From assembly GCF_000714815.1 (NCBI RefSeq), contig NZ_JMIH01000023.1, positions 62,001 to 126,000 of the forward strand: 64,000 bases of DNA, given 5' to 3'. Below the pieces are notes generated by a model. The model was not told where the DNA came from. It saw only the letters and a program-made list of their open reading frames with translations, and did not search any database. The position numbers and the translations under genes are program-made. This document shows positions 17,999-27,332 of the stretch, piece after piece. The stretch's first letter is position 1. Each line of letters opens with the position of its first letter. Source of the DNA: Anditalea andensis. GTDB lineage: Bacteria > Bacteroidota > Bacteroidia > Cytophagales > Cyclobacteriaceae.

Positions 17999-20485
17999 AT
18001 GTATAAATATTCTTCAACTTTACTGTATTATCTTTTAATCTATTTATGTATAACAAGTTATACCTATGCCCAAACAGACCAGACACCTACAGACAATCTT
18101 CTCACAAGGGTAGACACCTCTGAAGCTCCTACTGCCAGACCTCAGGTAAGCTTAGATGATTTGATCCGAAAAAACGAAGCGTATACCATAGCTTTAAATC
18201 ATATTCATGCAGGCTTAAGAAGAAGTTTTGATACTGTCACCATCAACAGAGAGCTGCCCGAACTGGAAAGAACGCTTGAGACAGTCGGACAAAGGCTGGA
18301 AAGCCAAGAATCCGCTCTTAATTTAAGATATTTAAGTGCCTTAGAAAATTTGGTGGTCAATTTTAGAGCCCAGGTAAATGATTGGCAAAGCAGTATCGAC
18401 ATCCGAAATCAAGACTTACAGTTACTGGGAGAGGAAATTTCAAACATTAAAAATGACCAAGACCTACAGCTGGCCCTTACAGATACTACCATTTTACCGG
18501 AATATCAGTTACAGACTGAGATGCTTCAATCACGACTGGCCAGAACTGACAGCCTATACAATGCACAAAGATTAAAAATGGCCAGAGTACAAAGCCGGAT
18601 ATCCTCCACCATGATTACCTTAAATGATTTTAATGAGGAAATTGATGAAAGACAAACGCTGTTAGAAAGAAGGCTATTCAGTAAAGAAACGTCATTTATC
18701 TGGGAAAAGCCTTTACTTGAATCAGATAAAAGTATTAGAGCACTCTATCGCGAAAGTTTTACCTTAAATGAAATCATCTTAGGACAATATTTTTCTTCTA
18801 ATTGGTTACGCCACCTGTTCATTTCACTGGCAGGCGCAGGTTTTTTTATATGGTTTGTCACCGTTATAAGAAGAATCAAGAAGGAAAAGGAGTTTGCAGC
18901 CATCATATTGGAAAGGGCTATATATATACCTAAAAATCCCGCCTTAAGTGCATTGATGGCCATATTGCCACTGGCTCCGTTTTTCTATCTTAATCCTCCC
19001 CCTATCTTCTTACTCATTATTTTAGTGTTTACAGCTATTTCTGCTACTTTTCTAATTTACAATTCGGTCAATCATAAAGCTTTTTATTTCTGGATAGGGA
19101 TATTTAGTGTATTTCTAATCTATTCATTGAGCAACCTGCTGGTAGAACCTGCATTTAGAGAAAGGTGGGTATTACTATTCCTCAGTATGGGGGGGATGCT
19201 ATTAGCATATAAAACCATTAAGCTTTTGGACTATAATCCCAAAGAGTTTCCAAAATATATAAGTTACTTTTTATACTTATATATAGGGCTTCAATTCTTT
19301 TCTTTAATCAGTAATGTATTCGGCAGGTATGGACTTTCAAAAATGCTTGGGGTAGCCTCTACCACCAGTTTAGTTCAAGCCATTACTCTTTATGCTTTTG
19401 TTACTATTATATTAGAAGCCATCTATCTTCAGATTGAGGTAGGAAAATCAAATCAAAAAGAATTTGCTTCCTATTTTGATTTTAGAAGTTTACAGAAAAG
19501 ATTAAAAAATCTATTGGTAGGACTTGCATTAATTATCTGGGGATATTATTTCACACAGAATCTTAATCTATGGGACTTTCTCTATGACAATGTGAGCAAT
19601 CTGCTTAATACCGAAAGACATCTGGGCAGTTTCAACTATACCTTTGGCAGCATTTTGATTTTCGTATTGCTTATCTGGGTAGCCACCATTTTAGCTAGAA
19701 ACATTGCCTATTTTGCCGAAATGAAAGATCAGGCTCAGGCAGATTCCAGGAACAAAAGACTGGGATCATCCATTCTGCTGATCAGATTGGGCATATTGAT
19801 CATAGGCTTTATGTTGGCCATAACAGCTTCCGGTATACCTATGGACAGAATAGCCATTGTATTGGGAGCGCTCAGTGTGGGTATAGGTTTTGGTTTGCAG
19901 ACGATAGTAAACAACCTGGTAAGCGGTGTAATACTCGCCTTCGAACGTCCAATACAGATAGGGGATACTATAGAGGTAGGCACTAGGATAGGAACAGTAA
20001 AAGAAGTAGGCATACGATCCAGCAAACTAAAAGGGTATGACGGGTCTGAAGTGATCATACCAAATGGTGACCTACTTTCCCAGCACCTGATAAACTGGAC
20101 ACTGACGGATAAAAACAGAAGGGTAGAACTGTTTATAGGAGTAGCTTATGGATCAGATGCTGACAAGGTAAAGGATATTTTGCTAAAGGTTATGGACAGA
20201 GAAACCATACTTAAAGCACCTGCCCCAGCTGTCTATCTGCAAGATTTCGCTGATAGTGCAGTGGAGTTCCGCTTGCTTTTCTGGGTTTCTGATATTAATA
20301 CCTGGATAGTGGTTAGAAGTGAAATCATGACATCCATTTACAAGGAATTCGCTAAAAATGACATAGAGATACCATTTCCTCAAAGAGATCTACATGTAAA
20401 AAGCATGCCCCAAAATAATGGTATTACGTTTACTGAAACGAAGTATAAAAGAGATTTATCCCCAAAAGAAGATTCAGATGAATAA
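17999..20485 (+). CDS. Large MscS-family mechanosensitive channel
   Basis: The 828-residue protein begins with a signal peptide (to about residue 24, TYAQ) and a periplasmic coiled-coil-rich region (about 50-230). Many membrane helices follow, and then the MscS core from about 590 to 780, including GALSVGIGFGLQTIVNNLVSG (pore helix) and FERPIQIGDTIEVG (the beta domain). It resembles the long MscK/MscM class that opens on membrane stretch during hypo-osmotic shock. The TAA overlaps the ATG of the next gene by eight bases, suggesting co-expression with a phosphoesterase. Confidence 0.92.
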   Translation: MYKYSSTLLYYLLIYLCITSYTYAQTDQTPTDNLLTRVDTSEAPTARPQVSLDDLIRKNEAYTIALNHIHAGLRRSFDTVTINRELPELERTLETVGQRLESQESALNLRYLSALENLVVNFRAQVNDWQSSIDIRNQDLQLLGEEISNIKNDQDLQLALTDTTILPEYQLQTEMLQSRLARTDSLYNAQRLKMARVQSRISSTMITLNDFNEEIDERQTLLERRLFSKETSFIWEKPLLESDKSIRALYRESFTLNEIILGQYFSSNWLRHLFISLAGAGFFIWFVTVIRRIKKEKEFAAIILERAIYIPKNPALSALMAILPLAPFFYLNPPPIFLLIILVFTAISATFLIYNSVNHKAFYFWIGIFSVFLIYSLSNLLVEPAFRERWVLLFLSMGGMLLAYKTIKLLDYNPKEFPKYISYFLYLYIGLQFFSLISNVFGRYGLSKMLGVASTTSLVQAITLYAFVTIILEAIYLQIEVGKSNQKEFASYFDFRSLQKRLKNLLVGLALIIWGYYFTQNLNLWDFLYDNVSNLLNTERHLGSFNYTFGSILIFVLLIWVATILARNIAYFAEMKDQAQADSRNKRLGSSILLIRLGILIIGFMLAITASGIPMDRIAIVLGALSVGIGFGLQTIVNNLVSGVILAFERPIQIGDTIEVGTRIGTVKEVGIRSSKLKGYDGSEVIIPNGDLLSQHLINWTLTDKNRRVELFIGVAYGSDADKVKDILLKVMDRETILKAPAPAVYLQDFADSAVEFRLLFWVSDINTWIVVRSEIMTSIYKEFAKNDIEIPFPQRDLHVKSMPQNNGITFTETKYKRDLSPKEDSDE

Positions 20486-21146
20486 GCATTATTTTATCAT
20501 CGGGGATGTCCATGGATGTCTAAAAACTTTTCAGGAACTAGTACACAGGTACTGGAATAAAGACAAAGAGATACTTATCCAACTGGGTGATCTGATAGAC
20601 AGAGGAGCTTATTCCCCCCAAACCATCCAATATTGTATGGATTTGGAGGTAACTTATCCAGGTCTGACCCTATTTTTAAAAGGAAACCATGAACAAATGC
20701 TATTGGATTATTATGATAACATAGCCAGCTCCTGGTGGAACAACGGAGGAAGGGAAACAATAATCCAATTTGAATCAGCCAATTTGGATATAAAAGATTA
20801 TTTGCCATGGATAAGAAAAAACCGTCTATTATATGAAAACAGAAATATTTTTGTGTCTCATGCTGGCTGGTCGCATAATGCCAAGGGAATACCCGATGAT
20901 CGACATCCGAACGGCCTACTATGGAACAGGAGCAAGCTTAAAAACTTAGGCAAATTACAAGTGATAGGCCATACGCCTCTTACCAGTGGAATACCTTCTT
21001 ATAATCCAGAATCTAATTCTTTGAACATTGATACGGGGGCTTATAAAGGCATCTGTCTTTCAGGCATAAAAATCGATGTAAATGGAAAAATTTTACAACA
21101 CTGTTCTGTCCCCTCAATGATAGAAGATCTTATAGAATCAAATTAA
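20478..21146 (+). CDS. Metallophosphoesterase, PPP-type serine/threonine phosphatase-like
   Basis: From the ATG at 20478 the protein has 222 residues with the calcineurin-like metal motifs GDVHG (9-13), GDLIDRG (37-43) and GNHE (69-72), and later VSHAGW and IGHTPL. These give the two-metal site of bacterial PrpA/ApaH-like phosphatases. Possible substrates are phosphoproteins or diadenosine tetraphosphate. The start chosen overlaps the mscS stop (ATGAATAA); a longer reading from 20418 would lie inside mscS and lacks family similarity. Confidence 0.9.
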   Translation: MNKHYFIIGDVHGCLKTFQELVHRYWNKDKEILIQLGDLIDRGAYSPQTIQYCMDLEVTYPGLTLFLKGNHEQMLLDYYDNIASSWWNNGGRETIIQFESANLDIKDYLPWIRKNRLLYENRNIFVSHAGWSHNAKGIPDDRHPNGLLWNRSKLKNLGKLQVIGHTPLTSGIPSYNPESNSLNIDTGAYKGICLSGIKIDVNGKILQHCSVPSMIEDLIESN

Positions 21147-21189
21147 AAAATAATGCATTCGTACATGTCATATACGAATGCATTATTTT
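21146..21189 (+). terminator. Bidirectional terminator after the phosphoesterase gene
   Basis: AAAATAATGCATTCGT pairs with ACGAATGCATTATTTT around a ten-base loop. It lies between two convergent genes and can serve both. Confidence 0.85.
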
Positions 21190-21198
21190 CATTAATAA

Positions 21199-22662
21199 TT
21201 ATACCTCCCACCCCTCTCTATAGGTTCTACCTACGAACTGGTTGGCTTCCTCTAAGTTCGTTATTCTCATGTTTTCACCATCCCACAGTAATTTTTTTCT
21301 ACCGTAAAATTCCATTTGACCTTTACTATTTTCCCTCCTCAGCATATAGCTACGAATCGCTAAATTACCCATTAAGACGGTTTCAGTCATAGGTCCCGCA
21401 TAATCAAATGATGATGTCAAACCTTTATGTTCTGGACTGTTATATCCTGCTTTAATGGCATCTACCCATAATCTTTGGTGCCCATATTCAGGCTCATCAC
21501 TTTTTTCTATTTCAGGACCAAACTCGGTGGTACCGTCATTTAAAAATAGCTTAGGCATTAATGGGGAACTGTCATTGATATTAGTAGTAATAATTCCTTT
21601 TTCCCCTATCATGATTACCCCGTTATTACTATTTTGACCTCCAATATCCTGATCAGCAGGGATAATGTCAGGATGAGAAGGACGGATCCCCCCATCACTC
21701 CAGGTCATTTTTATAGGGGATCCACTTTTTGCCGTTTCAGCAAAGCTCAGTGTGGTAAATGAAGATGCAGGGCAGCCTTCAGGATGGTAGTCGGGAGTCC
21801 ACATTTTGGTATAAACCGAACCTACACTAGATTCCGCATCTAAGGGATACATCAAACCTAAGGTTCGAAAAGGTATGTCTATCAAATGACATCCCACATC
21901 TCCCAAAGCTCCGGTACCATAATCCCACCATCCTCTCCAATTAAATGGATGTAGATCTGGCGTATATTCTCTGTAGCTGGCCGGCCCTAACCAAAGGTCC
22001 CAGTTTAAATCTTTAGGTTTTTGGCTTTTGTCAGCTTGAGGCATGGCAAATCCCTGAGGCCATACCGGTCGGTTGGTCCACACCTGAACTTGGGAAATTT
22101 TACCTATCTTACCAGCATCGACCCATCCCTGTACGGTATTTAAAAGAGGATTGGACGCTCCCTGATTCCCCATCTGGCTTACGATTTTATTTTCTCTTGC
22201 CATTTGGGTAAGAAGTCTGGCTTCCCTTATATTATGAGTCATGGGTTTTTGGACATATACATGTACTCCACGTTTCATAGCATAAGCAGCTGCATGCCCA
22301 TGTACATGATCAGGAGTAGAGATGGTAACAGCATCTATATCTTTTTCCTTGTCCAGCATTTCTCTGTAATCCGCATACAGCTTAGCTTTTGGAAATTTTT
22401 CTACAGTTTTTGAAGCGGAGCCAGAAAAATCCACATCACATAAGGCTACCACCCGCTCACGGCCATTTACTGAAGCATTGGCTATATCACTGGCCCCTTT
22501 TCCCCCGGAACCGATAGCTGCTAAATTGAGCTGGTCACTAGGGGCAATAAAACCGACCCCGCCAAGTACATGCCTAGGTACAATCATCACTGTAGATGCC
22601 ATTGCTATATTTTTTATAAATTCCCTCCTGCTTTTATGAGAGGTTTTTGGGGGGTTTTTCAT
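21199..22662 (-). CDS. Gfo/Idh/MocA-family oxidoreductase with Tat signal
   Basis: The 487-residue protein starts with a twin-arginine signal (SRREFIKN at 11-18, then a hydrophobic stretch) and an NAD(P)-binding fold with IGSGGKGASDIA. The typical Gfo/Idh active-site pieces follow: STPDHVHGHAAAYAMKRGVHVYVQKP, with the EKP motif as QKP, and later DVGCHLIDIP. Such exported enzymes act on sugars or inositol-like compounds. In Bacteroidota they often sit in carbohydrate clusters, but here the gene is alone. The change from EKP to QKP is common in the exported subgroup. Confidence 0.9.
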   Translation of the reverse strand: MKNPPKTSHKSRREFIKNIAMASTVMIVPRHVLGGVGFIAPSDQLNLAAIGSGGKGASDIANASVNGRERVVALCDVDFSGSASKTVEKFPKAKLYADYREMLDKEKDIDAVTISTPDHVHGHAAAYAMKRGVHVYVQKPMTHNIREARLLTQMARENKIVSQMGNQGASNPLLNTVQGWVDAGKIGKISQVQVWTNRPVWPQGFAMPQADKSQKPKDLNWDLWLGPASYREYTPDLHPFNWRGWWDYGTGALGDVGCHLIDIPFRTLGLMYPLDAESSVGSVYTKMWTPDYHPEGCPASSFTTLSFAETAKSGSPIKMTWSDGGIRPSHPDIIPADQDIGGQNSNNGVIMIGEKGIITTNINDSSPLMPKLFLNDGTTEFGPEIEKSDEPEYGHQRLWVDAIKAGYNSPEHKGLTSSFDYAGPMTETVLMGNLAIRSYMLRRENSKGQMEFYGRKKLLWDGENMRITNLEEANQFVGRTYREGWEV

Positions 22663-23147
22663 ATTTATAAATATTTGGTTATAATTTAATCTTAAATAAC
22701 GAAATAAATTCTATTATAATCAACTGGAAAACCCAATACGTAAAAGCATCATAGCCGAGAATACCTATATAAAAAAATACGGTTATTGTAAGGAGAAGTA
22801 TTATATTCGGTTTTATAGGATGATCAGGGTAAATATATATGATGTCAACAAAAACCGGTAAGAAAAAAAGATTGATTTAAACACGGTTTGTATTCAAAAT
22901 AAAAAAGAAAATTGGAGTATCTTTTTTATTATTAAAGTTTAAAATTTTACGGAATAAAGCCTAAAACCTATTCGATAAAGGTTAAAACAGGAATGCAAGA
23001 TCAATGGGGATGAAGTGGTATTCTGAGAACAGGGGGACAGAAAACACCGTCATGCTCCATATTATTGACCAATACAGCTATTCCCAATTTTTTAACCTAA
23101 TGCAGAATTTCTATTCCAAGTTAATAGCCACATATAGAAGCATACCA
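22663..23147. other. Intergenic region without a recognisable gene
   Basis: About 485 bases of AT-rich DNA between the Gfo/Idh gene and tRNA-Asn. One frame on the plus strand stays open for about 55 codons (roughly 22990-23150), but it has no recognisable motif and is probably chance or old debris. Confidence 0.5.
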
Positions 23148-23176
23148 TAAAAAAAGCCCTGCATCTCTGCAAGGCT
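23148..23176 (-). terminator. Terminator of tRNA-Asn
   Basis: On the minus strand AGCCTTGCA pairs with TGCAGGGCT (one wobble) around GAGA, then seven T, five bases past the tRNA. Confidence 0.9.
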
Positions 23177-23180
23177 TCTG

Positions 23181-23254
23181 CTCCTCCTCTTGGGCTCGAA
23201 CCAAGGACCCTTTGATTAACAGTCAAATGCTCTAACCAACTGAGCTAAGGAGGA
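23181..23254 (-). tRNA. tRNA-Asn (anticodon GTT)
   Basis: A 74-base cloverleaf on the minus strand: acceptor TCCTCCT/AGGAGGA, D arm GCTC/GAGC, anticodon stem TTTGA/TCAAA with loop CTGTTAA (GTT), T arm CTTGG/CCAAG with TTCGAGC. Discriminator G; CCA is not encoded. Confidence 0.97.
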
Positions 23255-23295
23255 ATTTATTTATAAGTTGATATCCCTTTTCCGATATCGTGATG

Positions 23296-23327
23296 CAAAC
23301 ATAACAGGTTGTTTGTTTTATTCCAAA
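23296..23327 (-). promoter_or_regulatory. Promoter of tRNA-Asn
   Basis: On the minus strand TTTG (23327-23324), 20 bases, TATGTTTG (23303-23296): a full match to the Bacteroidota consensus, about 40 bases before the tRNA. Confidence 0.82.
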
Positions 23328-23404
23328 CGCCCAGCTTAAAAAAATATGCATTTTTAAAGCCCCAATTGATTTTTACCTCAATTTCAAGGACTTAATTTTC
23401 ACCA

Positions 23405-24430
23405 TTAATCTGCTATATCATCGATTACCTTTAAATATCTTTTGGATTGTGGTCCTGGCTGAAATCTGTAAATAAAATTTAATCTATAATTTCCAGTCAT
23501 AATAGAATTAGAAAACTGTTGATTATTGGCAAACCGGACTTCATTATATACATAATTTGCATTGATGGACCATTTATCCGAGTTATAACCTGCAAAAGCT
23601 CTTAAAAACATGTTCGGACGAATGCCCCACTCTGTATTTCTATCCAACTGTCCTTCTAACATCGAATAACCAAAATTAAGGTTCATAGTAGCAGAAGTGG
23701 TAACAAACCAGTGCTTTTTTATCACTAAAGTATAGGCATAGCCGGCATTGGGGCCAAAGTTAAAAAAACGCAGGGTCCTGAAATTCCTGGCTGGATCCTC
23801 CACCACATTTACCGGTAATAGCGTACTGTCAGACATCACCCTGCCACCGTACATTTCAAACCCAACCAAAAAAGATCCCGCGGATCTCTTTTGCCATTCA
23901 TTCTGCAAAAATGAAGCTCTTAAAGAAAGTTTATCTCCATTAAACAGGTATTGGCCAAATGCTCCAATTTTAGTAACGACCATATCCGGACTAACATAGA
24001 AATTTTCTGAAGGCGGTGCAGCAAAACCCTGGGGAGAAAGATGGTAACCACTATAAAACTGGCCAAACATATCTAAAATAAAATTCTTTGGATAAGCATG
24101 AACCTGTAAATCAAGATATTTGGTCTCCCCTTGGCCTCTGTCAGGATTTAGGATATCAAAACCATAAGCAAGGTTTAAAGTAGCAAATTTATAGGTAGCA
24201 CCTACACCATGGTTTAGTGTGGTATTAGGAGAAAACAGGTAATCCTGGTTCTCGACATTGTCACGAATTTTAACAGCGGTATATTTTCTTGAAAGATATA
24301 GCCGGCCTATAATATGATCGGGATACGTTTCATAATACCTAGTATCATTAGCTACCTGCGCTATTCCTGAATGGCCTATGCTGAATAAAATACAAATAAC
24401 AATTAGACATATAATGTTTTTACTGATCAT
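23405..24430 (-). CDS. DUF4421-family outer membrane protein
   Basis: The 341-residue protein has a signal peptide ending GIAQ (about 25), then the DUF4421 opening YYETYPDHIIGRLYLSRKYT, and a series of amphipathic strands rich in aromatic residues that end in YRLNFIYRF before a short basic tail. A beta-barrel in the outer membrane is likely. DUF4421 has no known function. The gene has no operon partner and no clear terminator. Confidence 0.8.
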   Translation of the reverse strand: MISKNIICLIVICILFSIGHSGIAQVANDTRYYETYPDHIIGRLYLSRKYTAVKIRDNVENQDYLFSPNTTLNHGVGATYKFATLNLAYGFDILNPDRGQGETKYLDLQVHAYPKNFILDMFGQFYSGYHLSPQGFAAPPSENFYVSPDMVVTKIGAFGQYLFNGDKLSLRASFLQNEWQKRSAGSFLVGFEMYGGRVMSDSTLLPVNVVEDPARNFRTLRFFNFGPNAGYAYTLVIKKHWFVTTSATMNLNFGYSMLEGQLDRNTEWGIRPNMFLRAFAGYNSDKWSINANYVYNEVRFANNQQFSNSIMTGNYRLNFIYRFQPGPQSKRYLKVIDDIAD

Positions 24431-24924
24431 ATAGGCGAGAAATAGATTAAAATGAACAACGGTGTCTAGGTAAATTTTAGCAATTTATTAATAATATTCT
24501 GATAATAGATAGCATTTTAAAAAAAACACATTCAAAACAATATACTAACCATTTGAATTATAACAAGTTAGTAAACAATTATCATAAAATGTCCCATCCC
24601 ATATCCAGGCTATAAATTATAAAGATGCTTCCCCAATAACCAGACCATTATATGAAATTAGAAGTATCCAAAAATCCTTTTTACATATTTCGATGAAAAA
24701 AGCATCCACACACAAAATCATTTGAAAAGGTGAAAATCATTTGCCAATAATCTAAAATACTAACCCAACCTTCTGAAATTCAAAACACTTAGATAGGGCA
24801 AAAATAATGTTAAATAAAAATAAATGATCCCGTTTATTTACTGTCAGCCTAAAGCCCCATGAACTTCAACGCATTGCCTATAAAGGAAAGGCCTTAAAAA
24901 AATCTTACATGCAGAACTATTGAC
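24431..24924. other. Intergenic region without a recognisable gene
   Basis: About 490 AT-rich bases upstream of the DUF4421 gene. It contains an 11-base direct repeat AAAATCATTTG at 24714 and 24733 (19-base period). No coding frame or RNA gene was seen. Confidence 0.5.
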
Positions 24925-24949
24925 AAAAAAAATCCGGGCAAAGCCCGGA
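24925..24949 (-). terminator. Terminator of the candidate small RNA
   Basis: A perfect GC-rich 7-bp stem with a three-base loop and eight T on the minus strand. No protein gene lies upstream that could use it. Confidence 0.9.
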
Positions 24950-25058
24950 TCTTAATCTTATAAACCAAACAATTTATGGGATTAGAAAAAATAATTATCA
25001 CAATAATCCCATATATTTTAACTGTGAAAAATTATCATATAAAAAATTGCTTAATCAC
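24925..25058 (-). ncRNA. Candidate small RNA (orphan promoter, hairpin and terminator)
   Basis: On the minus strand a promoter (25096-25065) is followed by about 134 bases that end in a textbook terminator: TCCGGGC, loop TTT, GCCCGGA and eight T (24949-24925). Inside lies a second perfect 10-bp stem, TATGGGATTA/TAATCCCATA (24975-24984 with 25004-25013), with a 19-base AT-rich loop. The only ATG frames inside run for a few codons, so it should be non-coding. The 5' end is predicted from the promoter and could shift by several bases. No family is recognised; it is not 6S, tmRNA, SRP RNA or RNase P RNA by size or motifs. Confidence 0.6.
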
Positions 25059-25064
25059 CCGTTT

Positions 25065-25096
25065 CAAAGGTACGAAACATTCTAAATACAAATCAA
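25065..25096 (-). promoter_or_regulatory. Promoter of the candidate small RNA
   Basis: On the minus strand TTG (25096-25094), 21 bases, TACCTTTG (25072-25065), the same -7 box as the tRNA-Val promoter. Confidence 0.6.
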
Positions 25097-25114
25097 TACC
25101 TAGTTCTAGGTATT
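25095..25114. promoter_or_regulatory. Perfect dyad at the small RNA -33 region
   Basis: AATACCTAG and CTAGGTATT flank TT, a 20-base perfect inverted repeat touching the -33 box. It looks like an operator; the regulator is unknown. Confidence 0.4.
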
Positions 25115-25551
25115 TTTAGGTTTTTTAGAAAAATAATTACAATGTATAATTGAGGTAATTCAATATTTATAAAATAGGACAGTAAATTTAATCGAAAATT
25201 CTTAAACCCATTAGAAAATAACCAACCGCACTGTTTAGTTATTCAAGCAAAAATCAAAACATAAAACTTATTTAAACACCTTATTTTCAATTATTTATAA
25301 CTATAATAAAAAAAATAAGGACTTTCGGATTTATACTTTTAATCCTGCTAAACCGATTTTCTATTCTTCGTGTATTCACCAAATTCAATCAATATAAAAA
25401 AGAAATTTTTTATTAGAATAATTATATAAATACAACCTGTTATGGAGAAAAAAAAACCGTCTACAATAACTTTAACAGAAGGAAAGTTAATTTATACTGC
25501 CAAATGTGATTGCTTTACATATTTTATTAATTTCACGTAAACTTGAAATTT
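25115..25551. other. Intergenic region upstream of the glycosyltransferase gene
   Basis: About 440 AT-rich bases. A 32-codon frame (25442-25540) begins with ATG and poly-lysine but has no recognisable feature. No clear promoter box for the next gene was seen. Confidence 0.45.
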
Positions 25552-26325
25552 ATGTCAGCAAAAAGTCTGGTCAGCGTAGTTATCCCCTGCTATAATCAGG
25601 GGCATTTATTGACAGAGACAGTCAATTCTGTAATGGCATCTGATTATCCTGTGGAAATAATCCTAGTAAATGATGGATCTACGGATCATACTGAAGCCAT
25701 AGCTAAAAACTTAGGCTTGCACCATCCCCACATCAAATATATAGCTCAATCAAACGGAGGGCCATCAAAGGCACGGAACCGCGGCATTGAGTTGGCCCAA
25801 GGAAAGTACATACTGCCACTTGATGGTGACGATATTATAGCGCCAAATTATATATCATCTGCCTTAAATGTATTGGAATCCCGACCTGAAGTCAAAGTTG
25901 TATATTGCAGAGCAGAAAAATTCGGAACAAAGATAGGTCCATGGAACCTTAAATCTTTCACCCTTCAAAACCTGGCAGTAGATAACATGATATTTGTAAG
26001 TGCTTTGTATAGAAAATCTGATTGGGAAGCTATAGGTGGTTATGCAGAAGAAATGACATGGGGGTATGAGGACTGGGAATTTTGGATCTCTATGCTCAAA
26101 AATGGCGGCAAGGTAGTTCAGCTTCCTTTTGTTGGTTTTTTCTACAGAACCAGCCCAGTTTCAAGGCGTAAAAGCGTAAAAAGGGAGGGGAAAAGGAAAA
26201 CCATTGCTTATCTGAACAAAAAGCATAAAGACTTCCTCTTCAAATACCTAGATGGTCCATTAAGAAACAGCAGAACTCACTCCAAAAAGATCAACAGGCT
26301 GTTACGGATTTTCTACAGACTTTAA
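25552..26325 (+). CDS. Glycosyltransferase family 2
   Basis: The 257-residue GT-A protein starts SVVIPCYNQGHLL, has VNDGSTDHTE for nucleotide binding, LDGDDI as the metal motif, and WGYEDWEFW, the ED acceptor-side motif. It transfers a sugar from a nucleotide sugar to a surface glycan or lipid. The start is ATG 25552; a TTG three codons earlier is less likely. It is convergent with two other glycosyltransferase genes, eight bases from the nearer one, so this is a small surface-sugar locus. Confidence 0.9.
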   Translation: MSAKSLVSVVIPCYNQGHLLTETVNSVMASDYPVEIILVNDGSTDHTEAIAKNLGLHHPHIKYIAQSNGGPSKARNRGIELAQGKYILPLDGDDIIAPNYISSALNVLESRPEVKVVYCRAEKFGTKIGPWNLKSFTLQNLAVDNMIFVSALYRKSDWEAIGGYAEEMTWGYEDWEFWISMLKNGGKVVQLPFVGFFYRTSPVSRRKSVKREGKRKTIAYLNKKHKDFLFKYLDGPLRNSRTHSKKINRLLRIFYRL

Positions 26326-26333
26326 CTATTAGG

Positions 26334-27317
26334 TTACATCCATATTACATTTTCCCTTTCCATCATATTATCCATTTCATCTAGAATATCAAATAGACTA
26401 ATTTTACTATTATAATCATTCATCTGCCTGCGCAAAATACTTCTAGAATTTTGGATTTTTTCATCATACTGTAGAAATGATTTATAGCTTTTATAAATCC
26501 AAAACTTGCCCAAAATCATCTTTGGGATCACTTCAAGCCATAAAGTTTGATTTTTAAAAGAAAGAAAATTATCCTCACTCAAATGGACCCCGTGAAAAAT
26601 GAGCCTGTTACGGAAATATATCTCTTTAATACCTTTTTTTAAATTTTCCTGCTTTATGGTACAAGACCCCAGATGATAACAGATGCTGACATGGTCATAA
26701 TAACATTTCCATCCCATCCGCCATGCCCTGGTGCTGAGGTCTAGATCTTCAAAATAGAAAGGAGAATAAATTTCATCAAATCCCCCCAAATACTTCATTT
26801 TTTCCGCATCGACGAGTGCATTCGCTCCGGAAAGAAAGGCTGTAGGAGCATATTCCCCGGCTCCTTGAAAATAAAACTGGGAACTTATTTTAAATTTATC
26901 TCCCACCTTTTTAGGATATTTTGCAGCGACTTCAACATTCCCGCTATCCATCTCCAGGATTTTACCCATTACACCAAACGTATTTTTATCTTCAAAAACA
27001 TTCCATTGGTTAGAAAAGTATTCTGGAGTAAGTTTTATATCGGAATTTAGAAAAAAAAGATAGTTATATCTTGCCTCTGCCATTCCTGCATTACATGTAA
27101 AAGAAAACCCCTTATTGATTTTGTTTTTAATTATCAATACCTGAGGATAAGTATGTTGTAAAAAAGCTATTGAATCATCGGTAGACGCGTCATCTACGAC
27201 TATCAATTCCCACTTTGCTACCTGCTCCAAAGCCGCCATAGTATATGGCAAATATGCTTCAAGCAATTTTCGCCCATTATAATTTGGAATTATAACAGAT
27301 AAGGATTTTTCGGTCAT
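26334..27317 (-). CDS. Glycosyltransferase family 2 (rhamnosyl-like type)
   Basis: The 327-residue protein has SVIIPNYNGRKLL, VVDDASTDDS, FLNSDIKLT as the metal-binding motif, FLSGANALV and FYFEDLDLSTRAWRMGW, a pattern common in rhamnosyl- and N-acetylhexosaminyl transferases of family 2. It is third in a minus-strand operon after the aminotransferase and another glycosyltransferase (15-base gap). The C-terminal 90 residues carry basic amphipathic helices that may touch the membrane. Donor and acceptor are unknown. Confidence 0.88.
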   Translation of the reverse strand: MTEKSLSVIIPNYNGRKLLEAYLPYTMAALEQVAKWELIVVDDASTDDSIAFLQHTYPQVLIIKNKINKGFSFTCNAGMAEARYNYLFFLNSDIKLTPEYFSNQWNVFEDKNTFGVMGKILEMDSGNVEVAAKYPKKVGDKFKISSQFYFQGAGEYAPTAFLSGANALVDAEKMKYLGGFDEIYSPFYFEDLDLSTRAWRMGWKCYYDHVSICYHLGSCTIKQENLKKGIKEIYFRNRLIFHGVHLSEDNFLSFKNQTLWLEVIPKMILGKFWIYKSYKSFLQYDEKIQNSRSILRRQMNDYNSKISLFDILDEMDNMMERENVIWM

Positions 27318-27332
27318 TCTTATGGCTGAAAG

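Noticed and set aside
22977-23150. Open plus-strand stretch of about 55 codons (RNARSMGMKWYSEN onward)
   Set aside because: No family resemblance, and its end lies in the tRNA-Asn terminator; probably chance.
24714-24743. Direct repeat AAAATCATTTG twice with a 19-base period, considered as a CRISPR or iteron seed
   Set aside because: Only two copies of 11 bases in AT-rich DNA; no further units.
25442-25540. A 32-codon frame starting MEKKKPST upstream of the glycosyltransferase gene
   Set aside because: AT-rich, short, no recognisable motif and no promoter or coding bias beyond chance; kept only as a note.
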